DNA from: Burkholderiales bacterium
GTDB lineage: Bacteria; Pseudomonadota; Gammaproteobacteria; Burkholderiales; Burkholderiaceae_F
DNA: 32,662 nt
Direction of reading: 5' to 3'
Assembly (NCBI GenBank): GCA_020355165.1
Contig: CP070661.1
Location: forward strand, 1,484,228-1,516,889
A program made the position numbers and the translations under genes. A model generated the notes under the pieces. It was not told the origin of the DNA. It made no database searches and was given only the letters and a program-made list of their open reading frames with translations. Positions 1 to 7,719 of this stretch are shown here, one piece after another. Numbering within the stretch: the first letter of the stretch is position 1; the number at the start of each line of letters is the position of its first letter.

Positions 1-2
1 GC

Positions 3-269
3 CGCAAGCCGGCACCGGGAATGCTGCTGGCCGCAGCGCGCGAACTGTCGCTCGACCTGGCGCGCTCGGTGCTGTTCGGCGACAAGGTCTCGGACATCGA
101 CGCGGCGGTGGCCGCCGGGGTGCCGCAGCGGGTGCTGCTCGGCACCGACGGTCGGGCGCTGCCACCGGCCGACCTGGCACCGCAGGCCACCGCGCGTTTC
201 GCCTCGCTGGCCGAGGCGGTGCACAGCCCGCGCCTGCGCGCCGCGCTCAGTGTGCATGCCCATGCCTGA
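3..269 (+). CDS. gmhB: D-glycero-D-manno-heptose 1,7-bisphosphate 7-phosphatase, C-terminal part (5' end outside window)
   Basis: This is the end of a HAD-superfamily phosphatase reading in from the left edge. The first visible residues, RKPAPGM, match the conserved RKPxPGM segment of GmhB, and GDKVSDIDAA is the GDKxxD motif that carries the Mg2+-binding acidic residues. GmhB removes the C7 phosphate of heptose 1,7-bisphosphate in the cytoplasm, on the way to ADP-heptose for the LPS inner core. The next gene, an RfaE2-type adenylyltransferase, uses the product of this reaction and overlaps the end of this gene, which supports the call over a generic HAD phosphatase. About half of the protein is missing, so the nucleophile Asp motif cannot be checked. 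Confidence 0.85.
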   Translation, partial: RKPAPGMLLAAARELSLDLARSVLFGDKVSDIDAAVAAGVPQRVLLGTDGRALPPADLAPQATARFASLAEAVHSPRLRAALSVHAHA

Positions 270-750
270 GCCCGCCCTGTTCGAGACGAAGATCGTCGCC
301 CGCGCCGATCTGGCCGCTGCGGTGGCGCGGCTGGCGCGCCCGCTGGTGCTCACCAACGGGGTGTTCGACCTGCTGCATCGCGGCCACGTCACCTACCTGG
401 CGCGCGCGCGCTCGCTCGGCGCAAGCCTGGTGGTGGCGGTCAACTCGGATGCCTCGGTGCGGCGGCTCGGCAAGGGGCAGGACCGGCCGATCAACACCGA
501 GACCGACCGCGCCGCCGTGCTGGCGGCGCTGCAAAGCGTGTCGCTGGTCACCGTGTTCGACGAGACGGTGCCGCTGCCGGTGGTCGAGATCGTGCGCCCG
601 GACGTCTACGTCAAGGGCGGCGACTACGACATGGCGACCGTGGCCGAGGCGCAGCTGGCGCGCAGCTGGGGCGCGCGGACGGTGGCGATCCCGTTCGAGT
701 TCGAGCGCTCGACGAGCGCGCTGCTGGCCAGGGTGCGCGGCGCCGGCTGA
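250..750 (+). CDS. rfaE2: D-glycero-beta-D-manno-heptose 1-phosphate adenylyltransferase
   Basis: This is a stand-alone nucleotidyltransferase of about 162-166 residues, equivalent to the C-terminal domain of E. coli HldE. It transfers AMP from ATP to heptose 1-phosphate, giving ADP-heptose. LTNGVFDLLHRGH (about residues 34-46) contains the HxGH nucleotide-binding motif. VNSDASVRRLGKG and VYVKGGDYDM are typical of the family, and the late FERSTSALLARV corresponds to the ISTT-like segment near the C terminus. The start is uncertain: GTG at 250, ATG at 256 and ATG at 262 are all in frame, none has a good ribosome-binding site, and all overlap the end of gmhB, which suggests translational coupling. 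The kinase half (RfaE1) is not in the window. Confidence 0.9.
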   Translation: MCMPMPEPALFETKIVARADLAAAVARLARPLVLTNGVFDLLHRGHVTYLARARSLGASLVVAVNSDASVRRLGKGQDRPINTETDRAAVLAALQSVSLVTVFDETVPLPVVEIVRPDVYVKGGDYDMATVAEAQLARSWGARTVAIPFEFERSTSALLARVRGAG

Positions 751-1580
751 TGGCTGCCGAGCCGCTGTGGGTGATCGGCGACCTGCAGGGCTGCCTGGGC
801 AGCCTCGAGTCCCTGCTGCGGCAGTTGCCGGGGGACTGCCGGCTGCTTTTCATCGGCGACCTGATCAACCGCGGGCCGCGGTCGCTCGACACCCTGCGCC
901 GGGTGCGGTCGCTGGGCAGCCGCGCGCAGGCCCTGCTCGGCAACCATGACCTGCACCTGCTCGCCGTCGCCGCCGGCATCCGGCCGCAGCACGTCGACGA
1001 CACGCTGGCCGACATCCTCGCCGCGCCCGATCGCGACGAGCTGCTCGACTGGCTGCGCGGCCGGCCGCTGGCGCTGCACCAAGCGGGCGCGCTGTTCGTC
1101 CACGCCGGCGTGCTGCCGCAATGGTCGGTGGACAGGACGCTCGCCCTGGCCGGCGAGGTACAGGCGCAGCTGCGCGGCCGCGACTACCGCGAATTCCTCG
1201 CCACCATGTACGGCAACTCGCCGGCGCGGTGGGACGACCGGCTGCAAGGCGCCGACCGCGCGCGCTGCGTGATCAACGCGCTGACGCGCCTGCGCTTCGT
1301 CGCTGCCGACGGCACGATGGACTTCACCGTCAAGGAAGGTGCCGCCGCGGCGCCGGCGGGGCACCGGCCGTGGTTCGACCACCCCGAGCGCGCCACCCGC
1401 GGCGTGCCGGTCGTCTTCGGCCACTGGTCGACGCTCGGCCTGATGCTGCGCGACGACGCCGTCTGCCTGGACAGCGGCTGCGTCTGGGGCGGCACGCTCA
1501 CGGCGCTCGCCTGGCCAGACCGCCGCCTGCTCCAGGTTCGGTGTCCGCCCTATCGCCAGCCGGGGCTGCCGCCGAATTGA
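750..1580 (+). CDS. apaH: Symmetrical bis(5'-nucleosyl)-tetraphosphatase (diadenosine tetraphosphatase)
   Basis: This 276-residue protein is close to the 280 residues of E. coli ApaH. It hydrolyses Ap4A to two ADP and can also remove Np4-type RNA caps. The metallophosphatase signatures are present in order: GDLQGC (10-15), GDLINRG (36-42) and GNHDLHLL (64-71), with later FVHAGVLPQW, MYGNSPARW, FGHWSTLG and LDSGCVWGG blocks. Gln replaces His in the first motif, as in many proteobacterial ApaH proteins. The ATG overlaps the rfaE2 stop by one base (TGATG), so the two are probably translated together. The last 83 bases overlap the 3' end of plsC on the other strand. The conserved part ends near 1550, so the final ten or so residues are probably a dispensable tail. 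Confidence 0.95.
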   Translation: MAAEPLWVIGDLQGCLGSLESLLRQLPGDCRLLFIGDLINRGPRSLDTLRRVRSLGSRAQALLGNHDLHLLAVAAGIRPQHVDDTLADILAAPDRDELLDWLRGRPLALHQAGALFVHAGVLPQWSVDRTLALAGEVQAQLRGRDYREFLATMYGNSPARWDDRLQGADRARCVINALTRLRFVAADGTMDFTVKEGAAAAPAGHRPWFDHPERATRGVPVVFGHWSTLGLMLRDDAVCLDSGCVWGGTLTALAWPDRRLLQVRCPPYRQPGLPPN

Positions 1581-2367
1581 AGCGACGCCGCCGCGGCGGC
1601 GGCAGACCGAGCCAGGCGGCGATCCGTTCGGCCGCCACCTCGGCGACGTGATGCCGGTCGCGGTGGCCGGCGGTCGGCACCGGCTCGAGGAAGGCCACCT
1701 CGATCTGCAGTCGCCGCGCGACGAGGATCCTCCACAGCGACTCGACGATGCCCATCTCGCCGATGAATGCCGCCGCGGCAGACGGCGCGCCGTCCTCGGT
1801 GTAGCGCAGGGCAACCGGCCAGCACTCGGCGCCGACCTCGAGCGCCGGCGCGACCAGGTTCGCATGAAAGGGCAGCAGCGCGCCTCCATCGGTGGTCGTT
1901 CCCTCGGGAAAGACCGCCACGGTCTCGCCGTCGTTGAGCCGGTCGCGGACCCGGTGGTTCATCGACGCCACCGCGTGCCGGCGACCGCGTTCGATGTACA
2001 GCGCGCCCACCAGCGTGACCAGCAGTCCCAGCAGCGGCCAGGCGCGGATCTCGGCCTTGGCGACGAAGCGGCTCGGCACCGAGGCGTTCAGCGCGAACGG
2101 GTCGATCCACGAGATGTGGTTGGTAAGAAGCATGCGGCCGCGACTGCCCGGTTCGATCCCGGTGTGCGCGATCGCCGGTGGCAGCGGCAGGCCGGTCACG
2201 CGCAGACGCACGCCACAGATCACCAGCAGCAGCGCCGACCAGAGGCGGATGATCCGGTTGCGCCCCGCCTGCGCCAGCCACGGGAAGATCGCTGCGGCGA
2301 TGCCGATGCCGGCGAGCACGTGCGCCAGCAGCAGCACGATGCGCAGCGGTGCCAGCAGCGCCCTCAT
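1498..2367 (-). CDS. plsC: 1-acyl-sn-glycerol-3-phosphate acyltransferase
   Basis: This 289-residue membrane-bound acyltransferase would make phosphatidic acid from lysophosphatidic acid. The acyltransferase motifs are clear: NHISWID (83-89, the NHxxxxD catalytic box), YIERGRRH (124-131), VFPEGTTTDG (152-161) and a P-V-A-L-R-Y block. The N terminus has a hydrophobic segment (about 9-30) and a second one at about 42-52, consistent with membrane anchoring. It is the last gene of the algH-to-plsC set, 88 bases after pyrC'. The final 35 residues or so, after IAAWLGL, are rich in Arg, Ala and Gly, lie beyond the family domain, and overlap the apaH coding region on the opposite strand. They may reflect loss of an earlier stop codon. 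Confidence 0.9.
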   Translation of the reverse strand: MRALLAPLRIVLLLAHVLAGIGIAAAIFPWLAQAGRNRIIRLWSALLLVICGVRLRVTGLPLPPAIAHTGIEPGSRGRMLLTNHISWIDPFALNASVPSRFVAKAEIRAWPLLGLLVTLVGALYIERGRRHAVASMNHRVRDRLNDGETVAVFPEGTTTDGGALLPFHANLVAPALEVGAECWPVALRYTEDGAPSAAAAFIGEMGIVESLWRILVARRLQIEVAFLEPVPTAGHRDRHHVAEVAAERIAAWLGLPPPRRRRFNSAAAPAGDRADTEPGAGGGLARRAP

Positions 2368-2455
2368 CGCGGCCCACCAGCCAGGCAGGGCGCCGCCCGG
2401 CGACAGCAGGTGTCCGGCCGACCGACGCCGCGCACCGCGCTCGCCGCGTCGAGCT

Positions 2456-3751
2456 TCAACGGCGTTCCGGCTGCGACCCTGGCTTGCGGTCGAAGCGGAC
2501 GTCGCCGCCGACCATGGTGAGCATCGCCCGCCCGAGCAGTTCGCAGCCGGAAAACGGCGTGTTGCCGCCGCGGCTGACGAGCTCGGCGCCGGTGACGGTC
2601 CAGCGCGCCCGCGGATCGAAGACGACCACGTCGGCCTTCGCGCCGACGGCGAGCCGCCCGGTCGGCTCGTTCAGGATCTGCGCCGGGGCGCTGGTGACTT
2701 TCGCCAGCGTGGCGGCCAGCGGAAGCCTCGCCGCCTCGCCCCACTTCAGCACCAGCGGCAGCAGCGTCTCGAGGCCGGTGGCGCCGGGTGCCGCCTCGCC
2801 GAACGGAAGCAGCTTGTCGTCCTCGGTCACCGGTGCGTGGTCGGAGCAGATGGCGTCGATCGTCCCGTCGGCAAGGCCGGCGATGATCGCGTCGCGGTCG
2901 CGCTGCGTGCGCAGCGGCGGATCGAGGCGCAAATCGGGATCGAAGTCGCCGATGTCGGCGTCGGTCAGATGCGCGTGATGCACGGCCACGTCGGCGCTGA
3001 CCCGCAGGCCCTCGCGCTTGGCCTGTCGCACCAGTTCGATGCCGGCGGCGCTCGACAGGCGGCACAAGTGCACCCTGGCGCCGGTGTCGCGCTGCATCTC
3101 GAAGATCGTGTGCAGGGCGACCGTTTCGGCCAGCGCCGGTACCGCCGGCAGCCCGAGGCGGCCGGCCACCGCGCCGGCGCCGGCCACACCGTCGCCGGCC
3201 AGCGTGTCCTCGACCGGGCGCAGCCAGACCGGCAGGTCGAAGGTCCTCGCATAGCGCAGGATCTGCAGCAGCACGCCATTGTCGTGCGGCAGCGCAGTCG
3301 TCTGCATGAAAGCGACGCAGCCGACCTCGGCGAGCGTCTCGATCTCGGCCAGCACTTCGCCCTTCAGCCCGGCCGTGAGCGCGCCCAGCGGGTACAGCCG
3401 CGCGCCGGCCGCCTCGCGCGAGCGCTGGCGCAGCATCCGTACCAGCCCGGGCTCGTCGAGCGGCGGGTCGGTGTCCGGCGGGCACACCACGCCGGTGACG
3501 CCGCCCGCCAGCGCCGCGCGCATCTCGCGCCTGAGCGCCCCCTCGGCGCCGGGCTCGCGCATGCGCGCGCACAGATCGATCAGTCCCGGGGCGACCACCA
3601 GGCCGCGCGCATCGATCTCGCGCTCGGCGGAGAAACCCGGCGGCGCGGCGCCGAGCGAGGCGATGCGGCCATCGGCGACGTAAAGGTCGGCGACCGCGTC
3701 GTGGTTCGACGCCGGGTCGATCAGCCGGCCGTGGCGGATGACGAGCCTCAT
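2456..3751 (-). CDS. pyrC': Dihydroorotase-like protein PyrC' (probably non-catalytic partner of aspartate carbamoyltransferase)
   Basis: This 431-residue protein has the amidohydrolase fold of type I dihydroorotases: APGLIDL...REPG near 54-68, SDHAP at 303-307 and a terminal [11 protein letters not shown] block. The metal centre is gone. The HxH of active enzymes is Cys61-Ala-Arg63. The usual Asp-Asp after GCVAF is Gln150-Thr. The His of the P-V-x-x-H segment is Arg178. The His of the H-x-S block is Arg231. Asp304 remains, but the His after SDHAP is Val. In Pseudomonas such inactive PyrC' subunits are needed to assemble PyrB dodecamers; the same role is inferred here from the four-base overlap with pyrB. 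Dihydroorotase activity must then come from another gene outside the window. Many annotation pipelines would call this simply dihydroorotase. Confidence 0.9.
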   Translation of the reverse strand: MRLVIRHGRLIDPASNHDAVADLYVADGRIASLGAAPPGFSAEREIDARGLVVAPGLIDLCARMREPGAEGALRREMRAALAGGVTGVVCPPDTDPPLDEPGLVRMLRQRSREAAGARLYPLGALTAGLKGEVLAEIETLAEVGCVAFMQTTALPHDNGVLLQILRYARTFDLPVWLRPVEDTLAGDGVAGAGAVAGRLGLPAVPALAETVALHTIFEMQRDTGARVHLCRLSSAAGIELVRQAKREGLRVSADVAVHHAHLTDADIGDFDPDLRLDPPLRTQRDRDAIIAGLADGTIDAICSDHAPVTEDDKLLPFGEAAPGATGLETLLPLVLKWGEAARLPLAATLAKVTSAPAQILNEPTGRLAVGAKADVVVFDPRARWTVTGAELVSRGGNTPFSGCELLGRAMLTMVGGDVRFDRKPGSQPERR

Positions 3752-4722
3752 TGCATCCTCTGCGAGGAGGCGGCGATCGACAGCACCGCCATCCGCACGG
3801 CGATGCCGAAGGTCACCTGCGGCAGGATGACGCTCTGCGTGCCGTCGGCGACGTGCGAGTCGATCTCGACGCCGCGGTTCATCGGACCCGGGTGCATGAC
3901 GATCGCGTCGGGCTTGGCCAGCTGCAGCCGCTCCGGCGTCAGCCCGTAGTTGCGGAAGTACTCCTGCGCCGACGGCAGCAGCGCCCCGCGCATGCGCTCG
4001 TTCTGCAGCCGCAGCATGATGATCACGTCGGCGCCGCGGATGCCCTCGTCGAGCCTGGTGAAGACGCGCACGCCCATCTGCTCGAGCCCGTCGGGCAGCA
4101 GCGTCAGCGGGCCGACGGCGCGCAGTTCCGGCACGCCGAGCGTGGTCAGCGCGTGGATGTCCGAGCGCGCCACCCGCGAGTGCAGGATGTCGCCGACGAT
4201 CGCCACCGTCAGGTTGGCGAAGTCGCGCTTGTAGTGGCGGATCGTGTACATGTCGAGCAGGCCCTGCGTCGGGTGCGCGTGGCGGCCGTCGCCGGCGTTG
4301 ATGACGTGCACGTGCGGCGCCACGTGGCGCGCGATCAGGTGCGGCGCACCGCCGGTGGCGTGGCGCACGACGAACATGTCGGCCTGCATCGCCGTCAGGT
4401 TGTTGATGGTGTCGAGCAGCGACTCGCCCTTGACGGTGCTCGAGCGCATGATGTCCAGGTTGAAGACGTCGGCGCTCAGCCGGCGGGCGGCGATCTCGAA
4501 GGTGGTGCGCGTGCGCGTGCTGTTCTCGAAGAACAGGTTGAACACCGAGCGGCCGCGCAGCAGCGGCACGTTCTTCACTTCGCGCTCGGCGATGTTGATG
4601 AAGCCGTCGGCGGTCGACAGGATCCGCTCGATGATTGACCGCGGCAGGCCCTCGAGCGACAGCAGATGATGCAGCTCGCCGTTGCGGTTCAGCTGCGGGT
4701 TGCGGCCCGGTTCAGGCGTCAC
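3748..4722 (-). CDS. pyrB: Aspartate carbamoyltransferase catalytic subunit
   Basis: This 324-residue enzyme condenses carbamoyl phosphate and aspartate, the committed step of pyrimidine synthesis. The carbamoyl-phosphate-binding motif FENSTRTR (65-72), the SSTVKGES loop (94-101, with the active-site Lys98), DGRHAHPTQ (145-153) and [11 protein letters not shown] are all intact, so it should be catalytically active. It starts with GTG at 4722, 11 bases inside the end of pyrR, and its stop overlaps the pyrC' start by four bases. No pyrI regulatory subunit gene is present; with PyrC' this points to the Pseudomonas-type class A ATCase, in which regulation and assembly use the dihydroorotase-like subunit. 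N-terminal residues 1-15 extend beyond the core, as in Pseudomonas. Confidence 0.97.
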   Translation of the reverse strand: MTPEPGRNPQLNRNGELHHLLSLEGLPRSIIERILSTADGFINIAEREVKNVPLLRGRSVFNLFFENSTRTRTTFEIAARRLSADVFNLDIMRSSTVKGESLLDTINNLTAMQADMFVVRHATGGAPHLIARHVAPHVHVINAGDGRHAHPTQGLLDMYTIRHYKRDFANLTVAIVGDILHSRVARSDIHALTTLGVPELRAVGPLTLLPDGLEQMGVRVFTRLDEGIRGADVIIMLRLQNERMRGALLPSAQEYFRNYGLTPERLQLAKPDAIVMHPGPMNRGVEIDSHVADGTQSVILPQVTFGIAVRMAVLSIAASSQRMQ

Positions 4723-5218
4723 GGCACTGCTCCAGCGTCAGGTGCAGCCGGCCGTCGTCGTCGCGCGACAGCACGACGCTGATCTCCTCCGGCACCTCGA
4801 TGCGGCGGCCGACCACGGTCGGCGCAATGGGCAGCTCGCGCCCGCCGCGGTCGATCAGCACCGCCAGGTCGATGCGCTCCGGGCGGCCGTAGTCGAACAG
4901 CTCGTTCATCGCCGCGCGGACCGTGCGGCCGGTGTACAGCACGTCGTCGACCAGCACGATGTCGGCGCCCTCGACGTCGAAAGCGATCGCCGACGGCTTG
5001 ACGCTCGGGTTCAGCCCTGAGCGCGAGAAATCGTCGCGGTAAAAGGAGATGTCGAGGATGCCGACCTCGTGCGCCACCTTCAGGTCCGCCTTCAGCCGCC
5101 GCGCCAGCCAAACGCCGCCCGTGTGCACGCCGACCAGCCGGATGTCGCGGCCGACCACTTCCTCGCGCAGCCGCGCCGCCAGGCCGCGGTAGATCGCCTC
5201 GGCATCGAGTTCAATCAT
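4712..5218 (-). CDS. pyrR: PyrR, pyrimidine operon regulator / uracil phosphoribosyltransferase
   Basis: This 168-residue type I phosphoribosyltransferase carries the PRPP-binding motif [10 protein letters not shown] (90-99) and the [13 protein letters not shown] segment typical of PyrR. In Gram-positive bacteria PyrR binds pyr mRNA and causes attenuation when UMP is high; it also has weak UPRTase activity. Whether this proteobacterial form regulates RNA is not shown by the sequence, because there is no pyr leader next to it: the gene is embedded in an operon, overlapping yqgF by 8 bases and pyrB by 11. Its position directly before pyrB is the same as in Pseudomonas. Confidence 0.93.
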   Translation of the reverse strand: MIELDAEAIYRGLAARLREEVVGRDIRLVGVHTGGVWLARRLKADLKVAHEVGILDISFYRDDFSRSGLNPSVKPSAIAFDVEGADIVLVDDVLYTGRTVRAAMNELFDYGRPERIDLAVLIDRGGRELPIAPTVVGRRIEVPEEISVVLSRDDDGRLHLTLEQCRDA

Positions 5219-5654
5219 CGTTCGCCTCGTCGAACCACTGCTGCAGGATCACCGCCGCTGCCTCGTCGTCGCGCCCGTCGGTCGCCGCCACCGACGAATA
5301 GCGCTCGTCCACCCGCGCCAGCGGCAGCCGGAAGCGGCCTTCGAGCTGGCGGGCGAAGCGTTCGCAGCGCTCGGTCAGCTCGTGCGGCGTGCCGTCCGGG
5401 TGCCGCGCGATGCCGACCACCAGCCGGGCCGGCTGCCAGGCTGCGATCAGCTCGGCGATCCGCCGCCACCGCACCTCGCCTGCGTCGTCGATCAGCGCCA
5501 GCGGCCGCGCCCGCCGGGTGACGCCATTGCCCACCGCAACGCCGACGCGGCGCGTGCCGAAGTCGAAACCGAGCACGACTTCTTCGTTCAACGGAGGCAG
5601 GGAAAGAAGAGGACCGGTCGCAGCCGAGGCAGCCGTCCGCACCGCTTCACGCAT
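5211..5654 (-). CDS. yqgF: YqgF/RuvX-type nuclease, probable pre-16S rRNA processing factor
   Basis: This 147-residue protein has an RNase H-like fold. GFDFGTRRVGVAVG near the N terminus holds the first catalytic Asp, LVVGIARHPDG the middle strand with the P-D-G turn, and RVDERYSS the acidic DER(Y/L)S motif near the C terminus. The family was first described as Holliday-junction-resolvase-like (RuvX); in E. coli YqgF is essential and is linked to maturation of the 16S rRNA 5' end. The ATG at 5654 lies within the end of algH (8-base overlap), and the stop overlaps pyrR by 8 bases, so translation is probably coupled along the operon. About 20 residues precede the conserved core, so a later start is possible. 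Confidence 0.9.
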   Translation of the reverse strand: MREAVRTAASAATGPLLSLPPLNEEVVLGFDFGTRRVGVAVGNGVTRRARPLALIDDAGEVRWRRIAELIAAWQPARLVVGIARHPDGTPHELTERCERFARQLEGRFRLPLARVDERYSSVAATDGRDDEAAAVILQQWFDEANDD

Positions 5655-6198
5655 GTCCGGCCTGCGCCGACAGCTGCGCCGGGTCGACGCCGAGCAGGCG
5701 CAGCGCCGCCGCCTGCCGCTCTTCGGCCGGTGTGTCGAAGATGATCGCCGGCTGCGCGTCGACGGTCAGCCAGGCGTTGGCCGACACCTCCGATTCGAGC
5801 TGACCCGCGCCCCAGCCGGAATAGCCGAGCGTCACCAGCAGCTTGTCCGGCCCGCTGCCGCCGGCGACCGCCTCGAGAACGTCCTTCGAGGTGGTCAGCG
5901 CGATGTCGTCGCGCACCGCCAGCGAGGAGCTGTAGTTGCCGGCCGGCACGTGCAGCACGAAGCCGCGCTCGGTCTGCACCGGCCCGCCGAAATACACGGG
6001 CGCGTCCCTCCAGGGAGCGATCTCGAGCTTCAGATCGATCTTGTCGAACAGGCTCTCCAGCGTCAGCTCGGTCGGCCGGTTGATGACCAGCCCCAGCGCG
6101 CCCTTTTCGGTGTGCTCGCACACGTAGACGACCGAGCCCGCGAAGTTCGGATCGGCCATGGCCGGCATCGCGATCAGGAACTTGTGCGTCAGGTCCAT
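5647..6198 (-). CDS. algH: UPF0301 / AlgH (YqgE) family protein
   Basis: This 183-residue protein opens with LTHKFLIAMPAMADPNFAGS and continues with VVYVCEHTEKGALGLVINRP, the hallmark N terminus of the YqgE/AlgH family. GGPVQTERGFVLH and LGYSGWGAGQLESE are the other conserved blocks. AlgH was named as a regulator of alginate genes in Pseudomonas, but its biochemical role is not established. It is the first gene of the algH-yqgF-pyrR-pyrB-pyrC' operon, an order also known in Pseudomonas, and lies divergent from the photolyase gene with 71 bases between the two starts. The operon promoter is therefore expected in that gap. Confidence 0.93.
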   Translation of the reverse strand: MDLTHKFLIAMPAMADPNFAGSVVYVCEHTEKGALGLVINRPTELTLESLFDKIDLKLEIAPWRDAPVYFGGPVQTERGFVLHVPAGNYSSSLAVRDDIALTTSKDVLEAVAGGSGPDKLLVTLGYSGWGAGQLESEVSANAWLTVDAQPAIIFDTPAEERQAAALRLLGVDPAQLSAQAGHA

Positions 6199-6228
6199 GT
6201 GTCCGCGGCTTCGGCGTTCGTCGGCATC

Positions 6229-6234
6229 ATTGTA
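6229..6234 (-). promoter_or_regulatory. Possible -10 element for the algH-pyr operon
   Basis: Read on the minus strand this is TACAAT, one mismatch from TATAAT, with start-site spacing that would leave a short leader of about 20-25 bases before algH. No convincing -35 box lies 16-18 bases upstream, so this is a weak call. Confidence 0.35.
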
Positions 6235-6269
6235 AGCTCGTCCGCCGAGCGGTTTGCTGCGCGACGACG

Positions 6270-7709
6270 ATGGATTCGGCCCTGATTTGGTTCCGGCGCG
6301 ATCTGCGGCTCGCCGACAACGCGGCCCTGCATCACTGCCTGAAGAGCGCGCGGCGCGTGTATGCGGCGTTCGTCTTCGACCGCGCGATCCTCGACGAACT
6401 GCTCGCCGAGGGCCTGACGACCGACCGCCGCGTCGACTTCATCCACCGCAGCCTGCACGAGCTCGATGCCGGCCTGCGCGCCCATGGCGGAGCGCTTCTC
6501 GTCCGCCACGGCATCGCTGCCGACGAGATCGTCCGCCTGGCGGGCGAACTCGGCGTCGACGCGGTGTTCGCCAACCACGACTACGAGCCGTACGCGACCG
6601 CGCGCGACACCGCGGTGGCCAGCCGGCTCGCCGCCGCCGGCCGCCGGCTGCACACCTTCAAGGACCAGGTCGTCTTCGAGCGCGACGAGGTGCTGACCGG
6701 CGCCGGCCGGCCGTTCTCGGTGTTCACGCCCTACAAGAACGCCTGGCTGAAGGCGCTGACGCCGTTTCACCTGCGCTCCTACGAAGTGGACAGGTACCTG
6801 GCCGCTCTGGCGCCGCCGCCGGTGCCGGCGGCGATCCCTGCACTGCCGGCGCTCGGCTTCGCCGGCAGCGACCTCGACGAGCTGAAGGTGCCGGTCGGTG
6901 TCGGCGGCGGCCGCCGCTTGTTCGACGAGTTCAAGGCCCGCATCGACGAGTACCACGAGACGCGCGACTACCCGGCGGTGCGCGGGCCTTCGTACCTGTC
7001 GGTGCACCTGCGCTTCGGCACCGTGTCGATCCGCGAGCTGGCGCGCTTCGCGCACGAACGCTCGGCACGGTCCGCCGGCGCGGCGACCTGGCTGTCGGAA
7101 CTGGTCTGGCGCGACTTCTACCAGCAGGTTCTGTTCCACTTCCCGCACGTCGCCACCTCGAGCTTCAGGCCCGAGTACGACCGCATTCGCTGGCAACCCG
7201 CGCCCGAGCTCTTCGCCGCCTGGTGCGAAGGCCGCACCGGCTATCCGCTGGTCGACGCGGCGATGATGCAGATCAACCGCACCGGCTACATGCACAACCG
7301 GCTGCGCATGGTGACGGCGAGCTTCCTGACCAAGGACCTCGGCATCGACTGGCGGCGCGGAGAGCGGTACTTCGCCCGCCGGCTGATCGACTTCGACCTG
7401 GCCGCCAACAACGGCGGCTGGCAGTGGGCGGCCTCCAGCGGCTGCGACGCGCAGCCGTACTTCCGCATCTTCAATCCGGTGACGCAGAGCGAGAAGTTCG
7501 ACCCCGACGGCAGGTTCATCCGCCGCTACCTGCCGCAACTGGCCAACCTGTCGGCCAAGGAGATCCATGCGCCGTGGCTGCTGTCGCCGCAGCGACAACG
7601 CGAGGCGGGCTGCCTGATCGGCACCGACTATCCACCGCCGGTCGTCGACCACGCCGAGGCGCGCGCCCGGACACTCGACCGCTACGCGGTGGTCAAGCAG
7701 CAGCGCTGA
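6270..7709 (+). CDS. phrB: Deoxyribodipyrimidine photolyase (class I CPD photolyase)
   Basis: This 479-residue cryptochrome/photolyase-family protein uses blue light and reduced FAD to split cyclobutane pyrimidine dimers. LIWFRRDLRLADN at the N terminus opens the antenna-binding alpha/beta domain. The FAD domain shows TWLSELVWRDFYQQ, TGYPLVDAAMMQ, TGYMHNRLRMVTASFLTK and, at about 380-395, NNGGWQWAASSGCD, which includes active-site and electron-transfer Trp positions typical of CPD photolyases. The length matches E. coli PhrB (472). It is a single gene, divergent from algH and ending 10 bases from the convergent MFS gene. No good ribosome-binding site precedes the ATG. Confidence 0.94.
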   Translation: MDSALIWFRRDLRLADNAALHHCLKSARRVYAAFVFDRAILDELLAEGLTTDRRVDFIHRSLHELDAGLRAHGGALLVRHGIAADEIVRLAGELGVDAVFANHDYEPYATARDTAVASRLAAAGRRLHTFKDQVVFERDEVLTGAGRPFSVFTPYKNAWLKALTPFHLRSYEVDRYLAALAPPPVPAAIPALPALGFAGSDLDELKVPVGVGGGRRLFDEFKARIDEYHETRDYPAVRGPSYLSVHLRFGTVSIRELARFAHERSARSAGAATWLSELVWRDFYQQVLFHFPHVATSSFRPEYDRIRWQPAPELFAAWCEGRTGYPLVDAAMMQINRTGYMHNRLRMVTASFLTKDLGIDWRRGERYFARRLIDFDLAANNGGWQWAASSGCDAQPYFRIFNPVTQSEKFDPDGRFIRRYLPQLANLSAKEIHAPWLLSPQRQREAGCLIGTDYPPPVVDHAEARARTLDRYAVVKQQR

Positions 7710-7719
7710 AGCCGCCGGT

